A program made the translations under genes and the position numbers. A stretch of DNA of 64,000 nt, taken from Rhododendron vialii. Lineage: Eukaryota; Streptophyta; Magnoliopsida; Ericales; Ericaceae. A model generated the notes under the pieces. It saw only the letters and a program-made list of their open reading frames with translations, was not told the DNA's origin and ran no database searches. This document shows, one piece after another, positions 47,340 through 59,725 of the stretch; positions within the stretch are counted from its first letter, which is position 1, and each line of letters starts with the position of its first letter. The stretch spans positions 29,834,501 through 29,898,500 of the forward strand of contig NC_080567.1 in NCBI RefSeq assembly GCF_030253575.1, given 5' to 3'.

Positions 47340-49790
47340 TGTACTTGTTGCTTTGTATCTTGATCTCTTTGATATGTAAGGTTATAGTCTATTTCTTGCA
47401 CTAATCTTGAACGAATTTGGATTTTCGACTTGTTATGTGTGTGGAATTTGTAGTTTCAATCAATTATATAACGTTATTCTGCTTTTTCATAAACGTGCTT
47501 TAAAGTTGGTTTATCTATCGTATTAAGAAGGTTGATCCGGTCTTTTATTTGTTTTACTGGAGAGAAATCTAGAGTAGTAAAAACAAAAAATATAATATTA
47601 TAAGAAGGTTGATCCGGTCTTTTGTTTGTCACACGTCCGATTATCATCAGATTTGGAGGTTTTTGAATAAATACATAAGGTTATATGTGTGCTTTTCCTA
47701 GGGTTAGAGATCTGAATTTTTTTGAATAAATATATAAGGTTATATTTGTGTTTTTATCAATCACTTATTGATTTGGTCCGCGCAGTGGCCTCTCCGACTT
47801 GCTTCTGATATATTTGGAATTTTTTGAATAAATATATAAGGTTATATGTGTGTATTTTCTAGAATTAGACATATAAGGTTGGAACATGTTGTGTTTTTTG
47901 AAAAAATATATTTTTGTGTGTTTTTGTTGTTATTTAATACTGTATCATTTTTTTAGAACATTCTCAATTAGAGAGAGATATAATAATATATAACGTTATA
48001 TTGTTATATATAACATTCTAGATTAGAAATATTTTATGTTATTTAATAAAGAGAGCATATAACGTTATATATGACCTTTTATACCATGTAACGTTATATA
48101 TGAGCTTCTGTCATATATAACGGTATATGCTCCGTTGTCGATCACTAATTGAATTGGTTCACGTAGCGGCCTCTCCGACTTACAAGTGAAAATATGTGAT
48201 TTGAAATTCGGTTAGCGATGTAGTTCGGTTATAGATAATCTTCTCTACTGAGACATATATGTTATATGTGACAATTTGCACTTGGTACCTAATTTTGTCT
48301 TGTAAAACTCCAAAACAAATGAACTAATAATGTTATATGTTCTCTTATTGAATTGGTCTATACAACGGCCTCTCAAAAACACATATGGATAAATCCATAT
48401 ATGATTATATATGGTTAATTTAGAATATTTGTGACCATATATACATATATATGGTTATAACGTTATATATATGAGCTTGTATTGACATAAAAAAAATATT
48501 TCAATTGGCATAGAGAATGAGAATTTGTCCTGTAAAAAAAAAAAGGAACTAATAACGTTTTATGTTCTCTTATTGAATAGGTCCGCGCAGCGGCCTCTCA
48601 AAAGCACATATGGATATATCCATATATTATCAGAAGCAAGTTGAAGAGACCACTGCGCGGACCAATTCAATAAGTGATGGATAACAGAATATATAACGTT
48701 ACATGTGAACTTCTGTCATGTGTAATATGTGTTTTTCCTAGGGTTAGACATATAAGATTATATCTTGTTTTTGAGATATATTAATGTTGTTTATGTTGTT
48801 TTGAATATGTATAAATGTAGATATAGAGGTTGTGAGAATGCTATTCAGAGACAGAAAATCAAAATTTTGAAGGATCCGACGAAGGTTTTGATGAAGAAAC
48901 GGTGAAAAAATGAAGCTCGATTCCCTGTGACCTCATCAACATTCAACTTGGAATTCAAGGCGCGATTGAAAACAAGGATAATGGTGGCATAATATGTGAA
49001 TATATAATGTTATTTTTTGAGATAGATAATATTGTTGGAAAGATATGATATTGTTTTGAAAACATATAATTTTATGTCATGTTTTGTGAGATTTAGAGCT
49101 ACAAAAGTTCAGATATAATGTTATATATTTTCTTTTCTTTTTTGTGAGATTTAGAACTACAGAAGCTCACATATAATGTTATATGTTCTGTTCTATTTTT
49201 TTGTGAGATTCAAAGCTGTAGAAACTCAGATATAATATTATATGTTTTGGTTTTTTTTTTTTTCAATATTTAGATATTTAAAAACTCACATATAATGTTA
49301 TATATTTTGTATGGACCAGCATATAACGTTAAAGACTAAAAATAAGAAAAGTCAAAAAGAAATGTTGCATGTTAAAATTTTTTTGCCACATATAATGTTG
49401 GATGTTAGGAAATTTTTATCACTCATATAACGTTAAAAAATCAATACAAGAAAAATAGGAAAAACCAAAGAGAGAAATTTGTCACATATATAACATTAAA
49501 TGTTAAGTGTAGCGGGTTCAATAAAAAAATCGAGAAAAATGAAAAAATATGTTTTTTGTTACACATATAATGTTATATGTGGCGTGAAGGCAATGGTGGC
49601 GGCCGCGGTGATGGCTTGATTGCAACAAAAACGAAAAACATGGGGAAAAATACATTTTTTTTAGCCAAACAAGGCCCTAGTTTCTTAGGTGGGTATTTTT
49701 GTCATTAAAATTATTAGTGGACTTAGTAGGTTATGAAACTTAGAAGTGAACTAGATTGGTTTGGAAACTGCTATAATGGACTTATGCAAA
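47340..49790. other. AT-rich interior of the Mutator-like element
   Basis: No gene. The motif (a)tataacgttatat, or the related atataatgttatat, recurs many times in both halves. A 'ggtccgcgcagcggcctct' phrase occurs at about 47778, 48159 and 48582 and inverted at 48639, always next to 'attgaattggtc' or its like. Confidence 0.7.
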
Positions 49791-50149
49791 ATTCTCCCTA
49801 TAATTTATTGATAACTCGACAATGGTACATTGACGGAAATAAAAGGAGGGAAAGAAAAAACACATGCTTCATGATGTTGATACATGAGACAAAGTGTTAG
49901 ATCCGAAGCAAGAAAAAAAAGAGACAAAACAACGCAGTTTTGGATGTTGGATGCTTACAAAATTTAACCAGAAAATTGATACATGTTTCATGAGTTGACA
50001 CATGCTTCATGAGTTGTTAGGATGTTGGATGTTTACAAAATTTAACCAAGAAAAAAAAAGAAGAGACAAAACAACGTAGTTTCGGTTGCCCTACACCAGC
50101 ATTTCCGTGTCTGGGTCAGAGGTCTTGTTCGTTTTGGAATCTTAAAACT

Positions 50150-50513
50150 CTTGGGGTCTCTAATAAATTTACTCTATTTATTTTTTTCCACTCATTACTC
50201 TAAAAAATCTCCCTCAAAATCCAAACCGGTAGACTTCAATAAGAGCTCTAAGTCTACCAATTCCAACGACAAACCGAAGAAAATAATCAGAAAAAGGAAA
50301 GGCAAACTCACTGGCGCTGTCGCCGCTGCCCTCTCCCTCCTCATCCTCCTAACCATCTTCTTCCGCAAACTCACCCGCAAGAGAACTATCCCGTCCGACT
50401 CGAAACCCCCCACCGCTACCCTCACTCCGCCCTTCGCCACACTACTCGTGGTGGTGCTGCTGCTCCTGGTGGTAGTTGTGGTGGGGATCCGGTGCTATGA
50501 ACAAGGGGTATGA
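50150..50513 (+). other. Open frame with one membrane segment, uncertain
   Basis: The frame has no ATG near its start, a basic stretch (KIIRKRKGK) followed by a hydrophobic helix (AVAAALSLLILLTIFF), then a proline/threonine-rich part and a Leu/Val-rich end. It could be the broken N-terminus of a membrane protein. I recognise no family. The sequence just before it resembles the upstream region of the serpin pseudogene. Confidence 0.3.
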
Positions 50514-50697
50514 AAGTGAAATGATTTTAAAGGTGGGGCATTTTTGTCTTCAACACCATTGTGTCTTTGACAATTAATGTTTTCCTTTTCATGACTTTAC
50601 AATTTTCAAAAAATAGTCCATGAGTTGGGGAATATTTACCCCAACCCCCACTGAACAGTAATTAGCTTGCCCCGGATCCGCGTTTCAGTTAATTTAC

Positions 50698-51021
50698 GGG
50701 CGCCGCTATTCGCAGCCCTCTATTTACTCCCGTAGCCCACTAAATTTCGGTAAATGATTGTTGAAAATCATAAATAACATTTCGGTAAATTGCTGTTGAA
50801 AACAAGATTATATTTCGGTAACTACATGTCGAAAATATGTTCAACTTTTGGTAAACAACTGCCGAACATGCACTTTCGGTAAACATCTGTTGAAAAAAAT
50901 ATTATATTTCGGTAATTGGACGCTGAAAATATATCTCAATTTCGGTAACTAACTGTCGAGTATAATTGGAAATTTTTAACGGGCTATGGGAGTAAATAGA
51001 GGGCTGCGAATAGCAGCGCCC
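50698..51021. mobile_element. MITE with internal short repeats, 8-bp duplication
   Basis: The inverted ends are GGGCGCCGCTATTCGCAGCC and the reverse at 50983-51021. TAATTTAC flanks both sides (50690-50697, 51022-51029), so a hAT-type origin is likely. Between the ends, 'tttcggtaa' followed some 10 bp later by 'gttgaaaa' or 'gccgaa' recurs about eight times at 30-37-bp steps. Confidence 0.85.
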
Positions 51022-51112
51022 TAATTTACTCTTACTACAGTATAATTTAGCCCTAATTTTCCAAATCGAGCAAACCTCATCGCAGCTTCTGAGCGACGAG
51101 ACAACCAACAGG

Positions 51113-51115
<3 letters not shown>

Positions 51116-51146
<31 letters not shown>

Positions 51147-51178
51147 TCTCTCGATCGCTCGATCGATCGATCGATCAA
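51116..51178. repeat. TC and GATC microsatellites
   Basis: A (tc)n run is followed by (gatc)n in the likely 5' leader of the F-box gene. Such CT-rich leaders are common in plant genes. Confidence 0.85.
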
Positions 51179-51540
51179 ACCTCATCGCTCTCTCTCTGTT
51201 CGTCGCACACATTTACCATTTTTTTTTTTGGGTGTGGGGCCTAAAAACGGTGTGGCCCTGAACAACCCCGGCTTCCTTCTTAGTGATTGGGATTTTTGAC
51301 GAAAGACTGCAGCTTGAAAATTCTTCCAAATGTTTTCCTGCTGTTGATGTTTCCAGTAAAAGACATACATACTCCTTTTGATGGGAATTAACCCATTCAT
51401 GAATCCTAGTTACTTGTATACCTGGAAAAGGATTTTAGTTTTTTATTTTCTTTTCTTGAGAGAGTAAATGTCAAAGACTAAATTTTGTTAGTGCAACAGA
51501 ATGTGTTTTTGCATTCCCAGTTGGGAAAATCTTTATATAC

Positions 51541-51745
51541 GGAGGTTCCATAAATAAAGTTTACGGAGGCCAATCTCGGCCTTCCAAAAGTATTTTGGAA
51601 GATTAAAGACAACTATTAACGGTCAGAAATGTTTATTAGCAGTCAAAAATTAAAAACATATCTCAACCGTTGATTGCCGAATTGGATGGCTGAGATCGCG
51701 CATCTCTCGTGAAGGGCTTGTTCACGGAACCTCCGTGAATAAGAC
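51541..51745. mobile_element. Small MITE with ACGGAGGTTCC ends
   Basis: ACGGAGGTTCC near 51548 and GGAACCTCCGT near 51728 are inverted, with an internal 'agtttacggaggcc' echo. No clear target duplication. It would lie in the first intron or leader of the F-box gene. Confidence 0.5.
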
Positions 51746-51901
51746 AATCTCTTCTCAGTTACTGTAAAAAAAAAATGTTGTCTTTAAGCTTGAAAGATTC
51801 CACTTGTTTGTAGCAAGCACCCCTCTCTTTTTTGCATATCAACTGGTTCTTAATAAGTATGTTGGTTATCACTCTTTGCTGCAGCACCACATCCCTCTCA
51901 C

Positions 51902-52669
51902 ATGGGGAAACGAGTGCGGCAATCCTCCTCCGACCCTAACCACCAGGTGAACCCTGTTTAGCGGACTTTCATTTCACATTTAACAATCCCTAGGCACACT
52001 GGTATAAGATATTAAATTATGAGAATAACACAATGCTTGATATGCATTGAGGTCTGTTTGGTGGGGTCATGCTGAAAATAGGGGACTTTGAATTATTTCA
52101 TTTATTTCGTTGGACTAATTCACCCTATTTTTGTGGTTGATTGTTGGTAGAGGGATGGTGAGCATTTGGAGGATCGAATAAGCCAGCTGCCGGATGGAAT
52201 TCTTGCCCACATTTTATCTCTCCTGGAACTTAGAGAAGCAGGAAGAAGCAGTGTGCTTTCACATAGATGGAGGGATTTGTGGAAATTCACCACCAGTTTG
52301 AATTTTATCAAGTTGGTTGGAATGCTAGCCACGAGGGAACTTACTCTCAAAAACCTGAGGTTGGAGCTCAAGGGCGCTGAGAAAAAAAGCTCCGCTGCAA
52401 AAATTGCTTTATCACAGTTCCGGGGACCCTTCAAGGTAGTTGGTTCGGTGTTTACAAAGGATGAGTACGCCAAAGTTGGTATGCAACTTCATAGTCTGGT
52501 CTGTAAAGCGACTGAAGCTGATGAGAAATTGAAGGTGCTCAAGGAGTCGATTGCTTCGGAGGAAGCAAAACAAACTAAGGAAAAGTTTGAAATTTGGAAG
52601 GAGGAGACTGCTCGCAAAGCGGCTCGTAGTGTAGCTGTTTCAAATGCTTCGTATGCCAAGTTCCTTTAA
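51902..52669 (+). CDS. F-box protein with a coiled-coil tail
   Basis: Two exons: 51902-51946 ([15 protein letters not shown]) and 52151-52669, joined in phase at cag|gtgaac and gtag|agg, giving 187 residues. An F-box (about residues 21-60: [20 protein letters not shown], then [12 protein letters not shown]) would bind Skp1/ASK in an SCF ubiquitin ligase. Typical relatives continue with leucine-rich repeats and an FBD domain. Here, after TTSLNF, a charged helical tail follows ([17 protein letters not shown] ... [16 protein letters not shown]) that should form a coiled coil. No substrate-binding repeats remain. A broken copy at 62487-62933 has the same tail, so the join predates the duplication. 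The intact frame suggests it may work; whether it is transcribed is unknown. Confidence 0.65.
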
Positions 52670-53125
52670 TGCACGGCAAATTACTAAAATTGGATTATAG
52701 CGTTATTGGTTTTGCTGTTGTTTCTGTCTTGTACGCTGACCTGGTATTCTAGCTCATTTCGATATCTGGCAAACCTTTGTTAGTTAAGATGCCAGACTTC
52801 ATTTTGAAGTTTGGTTCCCTGTATCGGTTGGACCAAGAATCTTCTTGGTTCCTTTTGTATTGGCAATTGTAATGGCGACGCTTCCTTCTTGGATATTTTT
52901 AATTTTCTAGTAGTATTTATATATGTTAGATAAGTTGTCCTTTTTGGAAGCTGGGTTCTTGAACATCATGATGTGAACTTTTCCAAAAGTTTAACTTTTC
53001 ATAACTTCTTGTTTATGTACAGAAGTCAAGTACGGGTACTGTGTATGTCTCCTAAGGGATGAGCTCACAGTATCGTGTATCATACCTCCATGACTTCGCT
53101 CATCCCAAAAATAATTGCTGGTAAG
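52166..53125 (+). repeat. Duplicated segment, copy 1 (copy 2 at 62487-64000)
   Basis: The F-box second exon and about 450 bp of 3' flank match 62487-64000. Shared flank words include ggtattctagct, atttcgatatctggcaaacc, and 'aagtcaagtacgggtac' at 53024 / 63907. Copy 2 has an extra 275 bp at about 62950-63225 and a TRIM insertion. Confidence 0.85.
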
Positions 53126-53129
53126 GTAA

Positions 53130-53590
53130 GTGTACAGGAAAATATCTGCGTTCAAGGAAACTATTGATGCATAGCATGCAAATAATGAAAAGGGAAAATC
53201 TGATTATTTTGTAACTTTACTTAGTGTTGTGTCAGTATAAACCTATGCATAAAATTTTTTTAAGGTCAGAAGAAATTTGTCCAGTGCCCCGTAAATGAGT
53301 GCTAGCGAGAGCTAATATATTGCTATGTCTTGTAGTCTTGAGATGCGAATTAGATGAATCCAACACCCAATGCTTGTTCTTAGCCTACCTAGACTAGCAC
53401 TGTGTGAGGAGACAGGGTTTTATGGTTAGCATAAAACTCACCGGATTTAATGGGAAGTGGGCAGCGTGGGAATCTTTGGGGCACTGAATAATCTATTGGA
53501 TTTAACACATTCAGCCGCACAATAGCAGATGAGTTTGAACAAGACATGGTAGTTTCAGTTTACGCAATGCACATATGTATGTTTGTTCCA
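53130..53590. other. Spacer, no gene recognised
   Basis: The sequence is of ordinary composition, with no ORF above 60 codons and no repeat pattern. Confidence 0.4.
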
Positions 53591-53830
53591 TTCGTTTCTC
53601 TAACCACCACACTGAAGAGTACTAGTTCCAAAATCCCTAGCTCTGCCTCCTGGACTGTTAGAAGGATTTTTTGACCAAGACCAAGAGTGCAACCTTGGAT
53701 TAAATATGTGGTTGGGAATGGGCGTGATGGTTTTCTGTGGCGGCATAACTTGCATCCTCTTGGTCCTTTGCATCACAAATATGATAATCGTTTAAGGCAT
53801 GCTTGGGAAGGTATTTGTCTGCTAAGGTGG
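53590..53830 (+). pseudogene. LINE reverse-transcriptase fragment
   Basis: The frame near 53640-53800 reads (S)SWTVRRIF, then a stop, then VQPWIKYVVGNGRDGFLWRH and NLHPLGPL. This is the spacer between reverse transcriptase and zf-RVT in L1-type plant LINEs. Only about 70 residues are left, with a stop near 53672, so it is a relic unrelated in sequence position to the LINE at 11695. Confidence 0.7.
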
Positions 53831-54514
53831 AATGTGGGTTGCCACTTCGCTATAAATTTTTAAATGCAGAAAGTTGGGAGAACTAGGACAGAGTTTGATG
53901 ATTTTAGGCTAACAACATTTTACCCAAGAAGTGTTTCGTTAAATTTTGACTTCATGTTTAGATAATGGTGTGTGTTTGACGTGTCTAATTTACTCTACAA
54001 TTGTACGCTTTGGCTTATTCTACTCCCGTTGCGTGTTAGTTGAAATTCAGTCACCCGTGTATAATGATCTATGTTACATAAAAGCACCATTTTATGCTCT
54101 AGTATCTTGCATGTCTGAGCTTATTCAACCACAGTTTGCAACAGTATGGTTCACTTGGTTAATAGTTACAAAGCTAATGGATGCATACATAAAGTCCAAC
54201 TTTCTTTTACATCCAAAGGACCAAAGGGAAGTTCCAAGCTTTTAAGAACTTTTGAATGGACATATTTGGTGGTTGTTGCCGTTGGTGGTGTAAACATGGA
54301 TGATATGTTTGTTCAGAGATTGTGTTTAAGAATGTCTATTAGAATTGCCTATTAGATGTGCTTCCAGCAAGTCAGTTTTTTACTTTTGCATAAAAAAGCA
54401 GTTGCTGATGACATGTGATACAATTGTCTGACTTATTCGAAGTGTCTATTAGAGTGTGTGGTCTGTGTGTGTGTGTGTTTGACTTTATACCGAACTAAAT
54501 AAAAAAGAAACGGG

Positions 54515-56800
54515 CAGCACTGTTGAAGACGATATACTTGTGGATGAAGTAGAGTCATTGATGATTTTGAGTTGGGACAAGATGAAGTTGAAATCAAAGA
54601 TAATGCCAATAGGCAGAAATTGAGAAGACAAAGTTCTCAATACAAGGTCTGTATTTAGACCTCATTCTGGAAACATTCGAATCAATTAAAATTTCGCAGC
54701 TTTAGTTTTTTATGTTTGGAGATTTGAAGAACTTAATAATTTGTTGATTATACAAAAGTTGAGGCCTATATATTCAGTGTTAGGCGTTAGCCCATGGTTC
54801 TGTTGTTTCAGAATACTTCCCACGTGAATAAGACTTATGATCTGTTTGTGGTGGGTTCAACACCCAAATATGAGTAAATACTCTTTTTTCTAGTACTCTT
54901 TTCTGTTTTTGCAAGGTCTGACATCCTCATTGCTTCTTATTTAAATCTACTAGTTTCAAGTCAAGGCTCCAGATTTTGAAGTACTAATCACGGTTGGAGT
55001 AGGATTATACACAAGTTTTTTGTGAACCCATGTAATCTTTTGCTGCCGTAGGAGGTAGATTCTGTTGTGTAGATGCCTAGCCCTAGCAGGGGAGGTGATT
55101 CGTTTCTTTCCTATTCTATTCTCGGCCCTGAATCCATTTACCGTACAACTTATTCCTAACAACCAAAACCTGCGATGAAAAGAAATTACTGTTCTCATGT
55201 TGCTGGTCACTTTCATTGTCAGATTTCTTCTACACGCATTGGTATTTGATTTTTTGGGGGTTCTAATGGTAGATTCAACTGTGGAATCCATGCCATATGG
55301 GAAAAAGTTGCTGGTTTTGGATATTGATTATACCCTGTTTGATCATCGTTCCACAGCAGAGAACCCGCTAGAACTCATGTGGCCTTGTAAGTATTACTCC
55401 ATGGGATACCATACAGTTTTGTATTTGTCCCAGTGTTTCTGCTTGCACCCTAAATCAAATAATATCTTGTGTAGATTTGCATGAGTTTCTTACGGCTGTT
55501 TATGCTGACTGCTGAGTATGATATCATTATCTGGTCTGCTACCCGGTGTGCTTTAGTCTTTTCTCACTTTGAAATTTTAATTGCACAAATGTCGTATTTC
55601 TTAACGTGTGAAACTTTTGGTTATTTTCCTGGTGTTGTTATTGCAGCATGAAGTGGGTTGAATTAAAAATGAGACAGCTTGGGGTCCTTGACAATCCTAA
55701 CCACAAAATTACAGCGCTTCTGGATCATTCAGGATCATTCAGCAATGATCACAGTTCATTCAGACGCTCGTGGAACCTTTGATTGCAAGCCACTGGTCGT
55801 AATTTGGGCTCAATATCCGGAGGTTTTAACTATTCACTTATGTTTGCTTATTTCTTTTGTTTAAATAGAACAATCAGACCTTTTGAGCTCGAATAGGAGC
55901 AGTAACACCAAAAAGGCAGTTAGGTCATTATAATGGAGCTACAACTATTTACGCTTCACTTTCGTTGTGCCTTCTTTTTTCTTTTCTTTTTTATTCTGTC
56001 TTTTCTGATGTTTTCTTCTTCCGTTCAAGTTCGAGTGAGATGTTTTGGATTAAAGATTTGTCTTGGTGAGAGGAGTGCCAAAAATAGAAGTTTTGGCCGA
56101 AAGTTGACAAATATTCACTATATTGCGTCTCTTGAATTTTTTTTAAGCTTCTTGTTTTGGCTTCTTTGCCTCTTCTAAACTTCAAATTTGTTTCCATATG
56201 AAATAATAGTCTCACAAATATTGTTCAGAAGCTGAAAAACTTCACTAAGGACAAAAAAAACTAGAGAAAAAAGCCAAAGAGTTATGTTAGTCTGAAGAGT
56301 GAAGACTCTTGACTCTTGTGAGTGGCTTTGAAGTTCAAACGCTTTTTTTTTTTTTTACTGCAAAATTGTGGTGCCGTGAATAGAATTATCACAGCTTTTT
56401 GAAATACTAACTTTTCTTTCTATTTTATTTTTGGAGCAAAATTGTTGTGCCGTGAATTGCAGTTTCTGAAGGCTTCCAATTATGTCTTGAGTTCTGATTT
56501 ATGCGTGTCTAGATTCATTTGCAGTACTGAAGGCTTCCAGGCTCCAAGAACACCATCATGCATGTTTGATGATCTCAGAAGAAATTTCGTGATGAATCCC
56601 CAGAATGGGTTTTAACCATAAAGCCATTGAGGAGACCATGCAAATCAGGACAGTGATCAGGAGCTTACATATGGAAACTCACTCAATACTTGCTTGTGAT
56701 TGCGGACCTCAGCACCATTGATCATAAGGAATGGGAGTAATACAATGAGGACTATTTCAAGCGACGCAGAAGCACGTGAGTAACTGTGCTCGGTCTTGAA
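54515..56800 (+). pseudogene. UBLCP1-like CTD phosphatase pseudogene
   Basis: Ubiquitin-like-domain CTD phosphatases are HAD-family enzymes that dephosphorylate nuclear substrates including proteasomes. Recognisable pieces, in gene order: a linker (DDFELGQDEVEIKDNA, about 54557-54610), the catalytic exon [19 protein letters not shown] (55300-55360, the DxDxT signature intact) ending in a donor at 55387, an exon [19 protein letters not shown] (55478-55545), an exon MKWVELKMRQLGVLDNPN..YPE (55647-55822), and DDLRRNFVMNPQNG (about 56567-56608) to RRR near 56770. Breaks: a 7-bp duplication in the third piece, duplicated bases in the fourth, stops in the last. Introns are retained, so it arose by DNA duplication. 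The ubiquitin-like domain was not found. Confidence 0.8.
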
Positions 56801-57955
56801 AATTCAATAGCCTTGCTCGTGTACCTCTTTTACCTTGCATCGACAAAACTTGTAGTCTAACAGAAACTTTCCAAAATTGGTCAGAACATGAATTGTTGTA
56901 AGAGAAAAGTTGGCAAGGTGTTTTTTTCTTCTTCTTATAATCCAAGCAAATTGCGAGTAATGGGTTGTGCAATCTATTTGCATCTCTCTCTCTCAACTTG
57001 TGTTTTCCTGCATTTTGTCTCTCAGTGTAAATGGCATGTCATTAACTCATCTCCGGGCCGTATTTGTGATGATATTGTATCAGCTGGAAACGCAACTGCA
57101 CTCATGCTGAAGACTTTCACATATAAATTGTATTTTCAGCATCCATTTCCCTATGCCATGTTCGGAGAATTTAAAATGAGTGACAAGACTCATTCGCCAC
57201 CGTAGGGTTTGAGGCAAAAAAAGAATAGTCAAATGTCGAGAACGCCAGGCAAATCTTTCTTCCTTTATGACTGCATGACTGTACCATGAGTTCATTCCTA
57301 AAGTGTTTGATACTCTTACATCATATTCATTCTTGGATTCGAACTTAGAGCGGCAATTTGTTTTGAAAGTTTGTGGCAGATTCATATTTTCAAATTTGAT
57401 ATTCGCAAAATCCTCTCTCTCCAGCCATAGCGTTAAACTCGCTGAAAAATTCAAAACAATCAAAATTTGTTCTCAAACAATCACATTTTCAAATAAAAGG
57501 AGATTTGACGGCTCCTCCTTTTCTTGCCTTCAAAAATGGTCGTGTTGAAATCCACGTAGGATTGGGCTCTTCATTTGTCAGCTGGCTTGGCGCATCCTGC
57601 CACTTTAAAGTTGACAACTCTAGTTGGACTTGGAGCCGTTTTAGGGCCAAATATAATCCTGAAACTAGGCCATGTACTTATAGAATGGATTTATTTCAAG
57701 TGCCAATGACAGCAGCTATATAACAACTTGGGAGGGGACGAATGATCGAAGCAGATTGCGACACATCCCTCGCTAACATAATCAACGAACGTTGACTAAT
57801 ACCCAACAAAAAATGGTTAATAAAATAAACATACCAGACAAAAGGCACTTTGATATGGACCTGAACTGCAGTTTATAACTAGAAGAATTTCCAAGGAAGG
57901 AGGAACAAATTAAATCTGTAATTTATACAAGACGGGAGTAATAATAGATAATGAG
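56800..57955. other. Intergenic stretch between two pseudogenes
   Basis: Short ORFs on both strands, none with a recognised domain or a start/splice context. No terminal repeats were found. Confidence 0.4.
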
Positions 57956-58916
57956 GGAAATCATGATCCAAGCAGCTTCTTCCATCTGGCATATCCAAGA
58001 ACAAGCAGGAAAAGTAAGACACAGGCAGCAGTAAGAACTCCAACGACGGTGTTGAATACCCCCATCAATATCGTACAGTTGATACGGGATGCTCATACCC
58101 AACGCCCCAGCAATCATTGTCTCAACAGCAATAGCAAACGATGTAATGGTCAATGTCAATTGGAGTTGAATGAGTTCGTTTCATTGGTTGTCAAGTTGGA
58201 TATATACATAATCCTCAGTGTCATCAATATAATATACTCGCGAACCTGGAAATATAAAAGTCAAAATAAATCATTTCGCATACGAATGTAGAGAAAATAA
58301 ATGTTCAGTGTACTATTCACACATGCCCTTTCTATCTGTTAGCGAGAAAGAGATCAGCAACGCATAGTACCAAAAACCACCAGCAAATTCCGGTAGCTTT
58401 GGGGGCGCAGATTTAGGATTATGGCGCCGCGGAAAGTTTGCCACCAGTTTTGCCATAACTTTCTACTTGGGGGGCAAAAGCAGCTTAAATTTTTTATTAA
58501 AAGCTGATTCTGAGAAGTGATAATTTTGATGCTTTTGGGTTGTGACTTGAAAATTTTTCTACCAATCTAAACAAACACCACAGAGTCATAAAGATCAAAA
58601 GATGCCAATCTAGCCAAACCAACCCGGATGCCTCCCACCCTGGGCAGCTGCCAGAAATAAAAAAAAAACCTAGCGTTTGGCACACTTAATACCACAAACT
58701 CGAAACAGTATAGACTGCGTTCTCCCATGTTAGACTAAGGAATTACGTACACTAAGGCCTATGTTGAGAATGAAGAGGAGGAATGGGAATCATGAATCTC
58801 ATTCTCAGTTTCTCATCCATTTTTGGTTGTGTCTAAGACAGGAAATGTGATCTGGTTCACCTTCCCAACCCGGAAGAGTGAGTCTACAAACCATGAAATC
58901 AACCCAGGATTCTATT

Positions 58917-59725
58917 CATGACGCTGACGTGGTGGGATGGATCCACATCGACAGTTGAAAAAAAAAAAAAACCCAAATCTGGTTCTCTTTCCTCCCTCTT
59001 CACCAACTCCCATGGACGCCCCCTCCACTCGCCCACCGATAACCCACTGGTCCCACTCCCACCCGCCCCTGCCGCTGCCGCCGATTCCACCCAAACGATC
59101 TCCTGCAAAAGAAAAACAAATTTCATAAAAGTTGCAGAAAATTTGAGTTTGGAACACCCACCAAACAATTTCAGAAATATAAATTGCATGATATGGGGAG
59201 GGGACTGGAATTGGGAGGCCGGAATTTGAGTTTGGGTGGAATCGGCGGCGGCGGCGGCTGGTGGGAGTGGAGGCGCGGCGGCAGCAGTAGAGGTAGGAGG
59301 AGAGGACGGGGTGGACCGACACAGGTGATGGGCGGCGAGGACGTTGTGGTGGGCGGAGGCCCGGAGGGCTGGTCGCCGGAGGTGAATCCGGTGGTGGTGG
59401 TGGGAGTTGCCGGTGGCGATGGGTGTTGACTTCTCTTCCTCCCTCCCTCCCTTTCTCCATGAACCAGAGATGGGGGTTGGGAGAAATTGATTTTTCATTT
59501 TTTTTTAATTTTGGGTTTTCGGTGGTAGACGCCGGCAATAGTGGGAGTCGCCGGTGGCGGTGGCCCTGGTGGGTCGACCTTCTTCTATCTCCGGTGCCAG
59601 GGAAGTCTCTCTGCAAAACAGAACCAAATCAGGGGACGAAAGAAATTCAAATTTTTTTTTTTTTTTTTTAAAGTTTGGGCTGTTGCTGACGTGGCATGGG
59701 ACCCACCCGCCACGTCAGCGTCATG
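58917..59725. mobile_element. GC-rich element with inverted ends in MRS2 intron
   Basis: CATGACGCTGACGTGG at 58917 and CCACGTCAGCGTCATG ending at 59725 are perfect inverted repeats, with partial pairing further in (gtgggatgg / cccaccc). The interior is GC-rich and coding-like in composition, with long open frames on both strands and proline/glycine-rich translations, but no recognised domain. It might be a Pack-MULE carrying a gene's 5' end. No target duplication was recognised. Confidence 0.55.

Larger units (their letters stand above)
46570..49798. mobile_element. Mutator-like element, possible Pack-MULE
   Basis: TATAATTTAT flanks both ends (46560-46569, 49799-49808), a 10-bp target duplication. 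The terminal 100 bp or so are inverted repeats of each other: 'aatttcataacc' and 'agtccactaata' at 46625-46670 read back at 49700-49730. The long inverted repeats and 9-11-bp duplication are Mutator-like. No transposase is seen; the interior is AT-rich with many 'tataacgttatat' palindromes. A host-gene-like fragment lies near the left end. Confidence 0.8.

Noticed and set aside
57080-57548. Overlapping frames on both strands
   Set aside because: No domain, no start or splice context, and the two strands are equally open.
58899-59616. Two long minus-strand frames (199 and 234 codons)
   Set aside because: They overlap in different frames in GC-rich sequence between inverted repeats, with no recognised domain or splice context.
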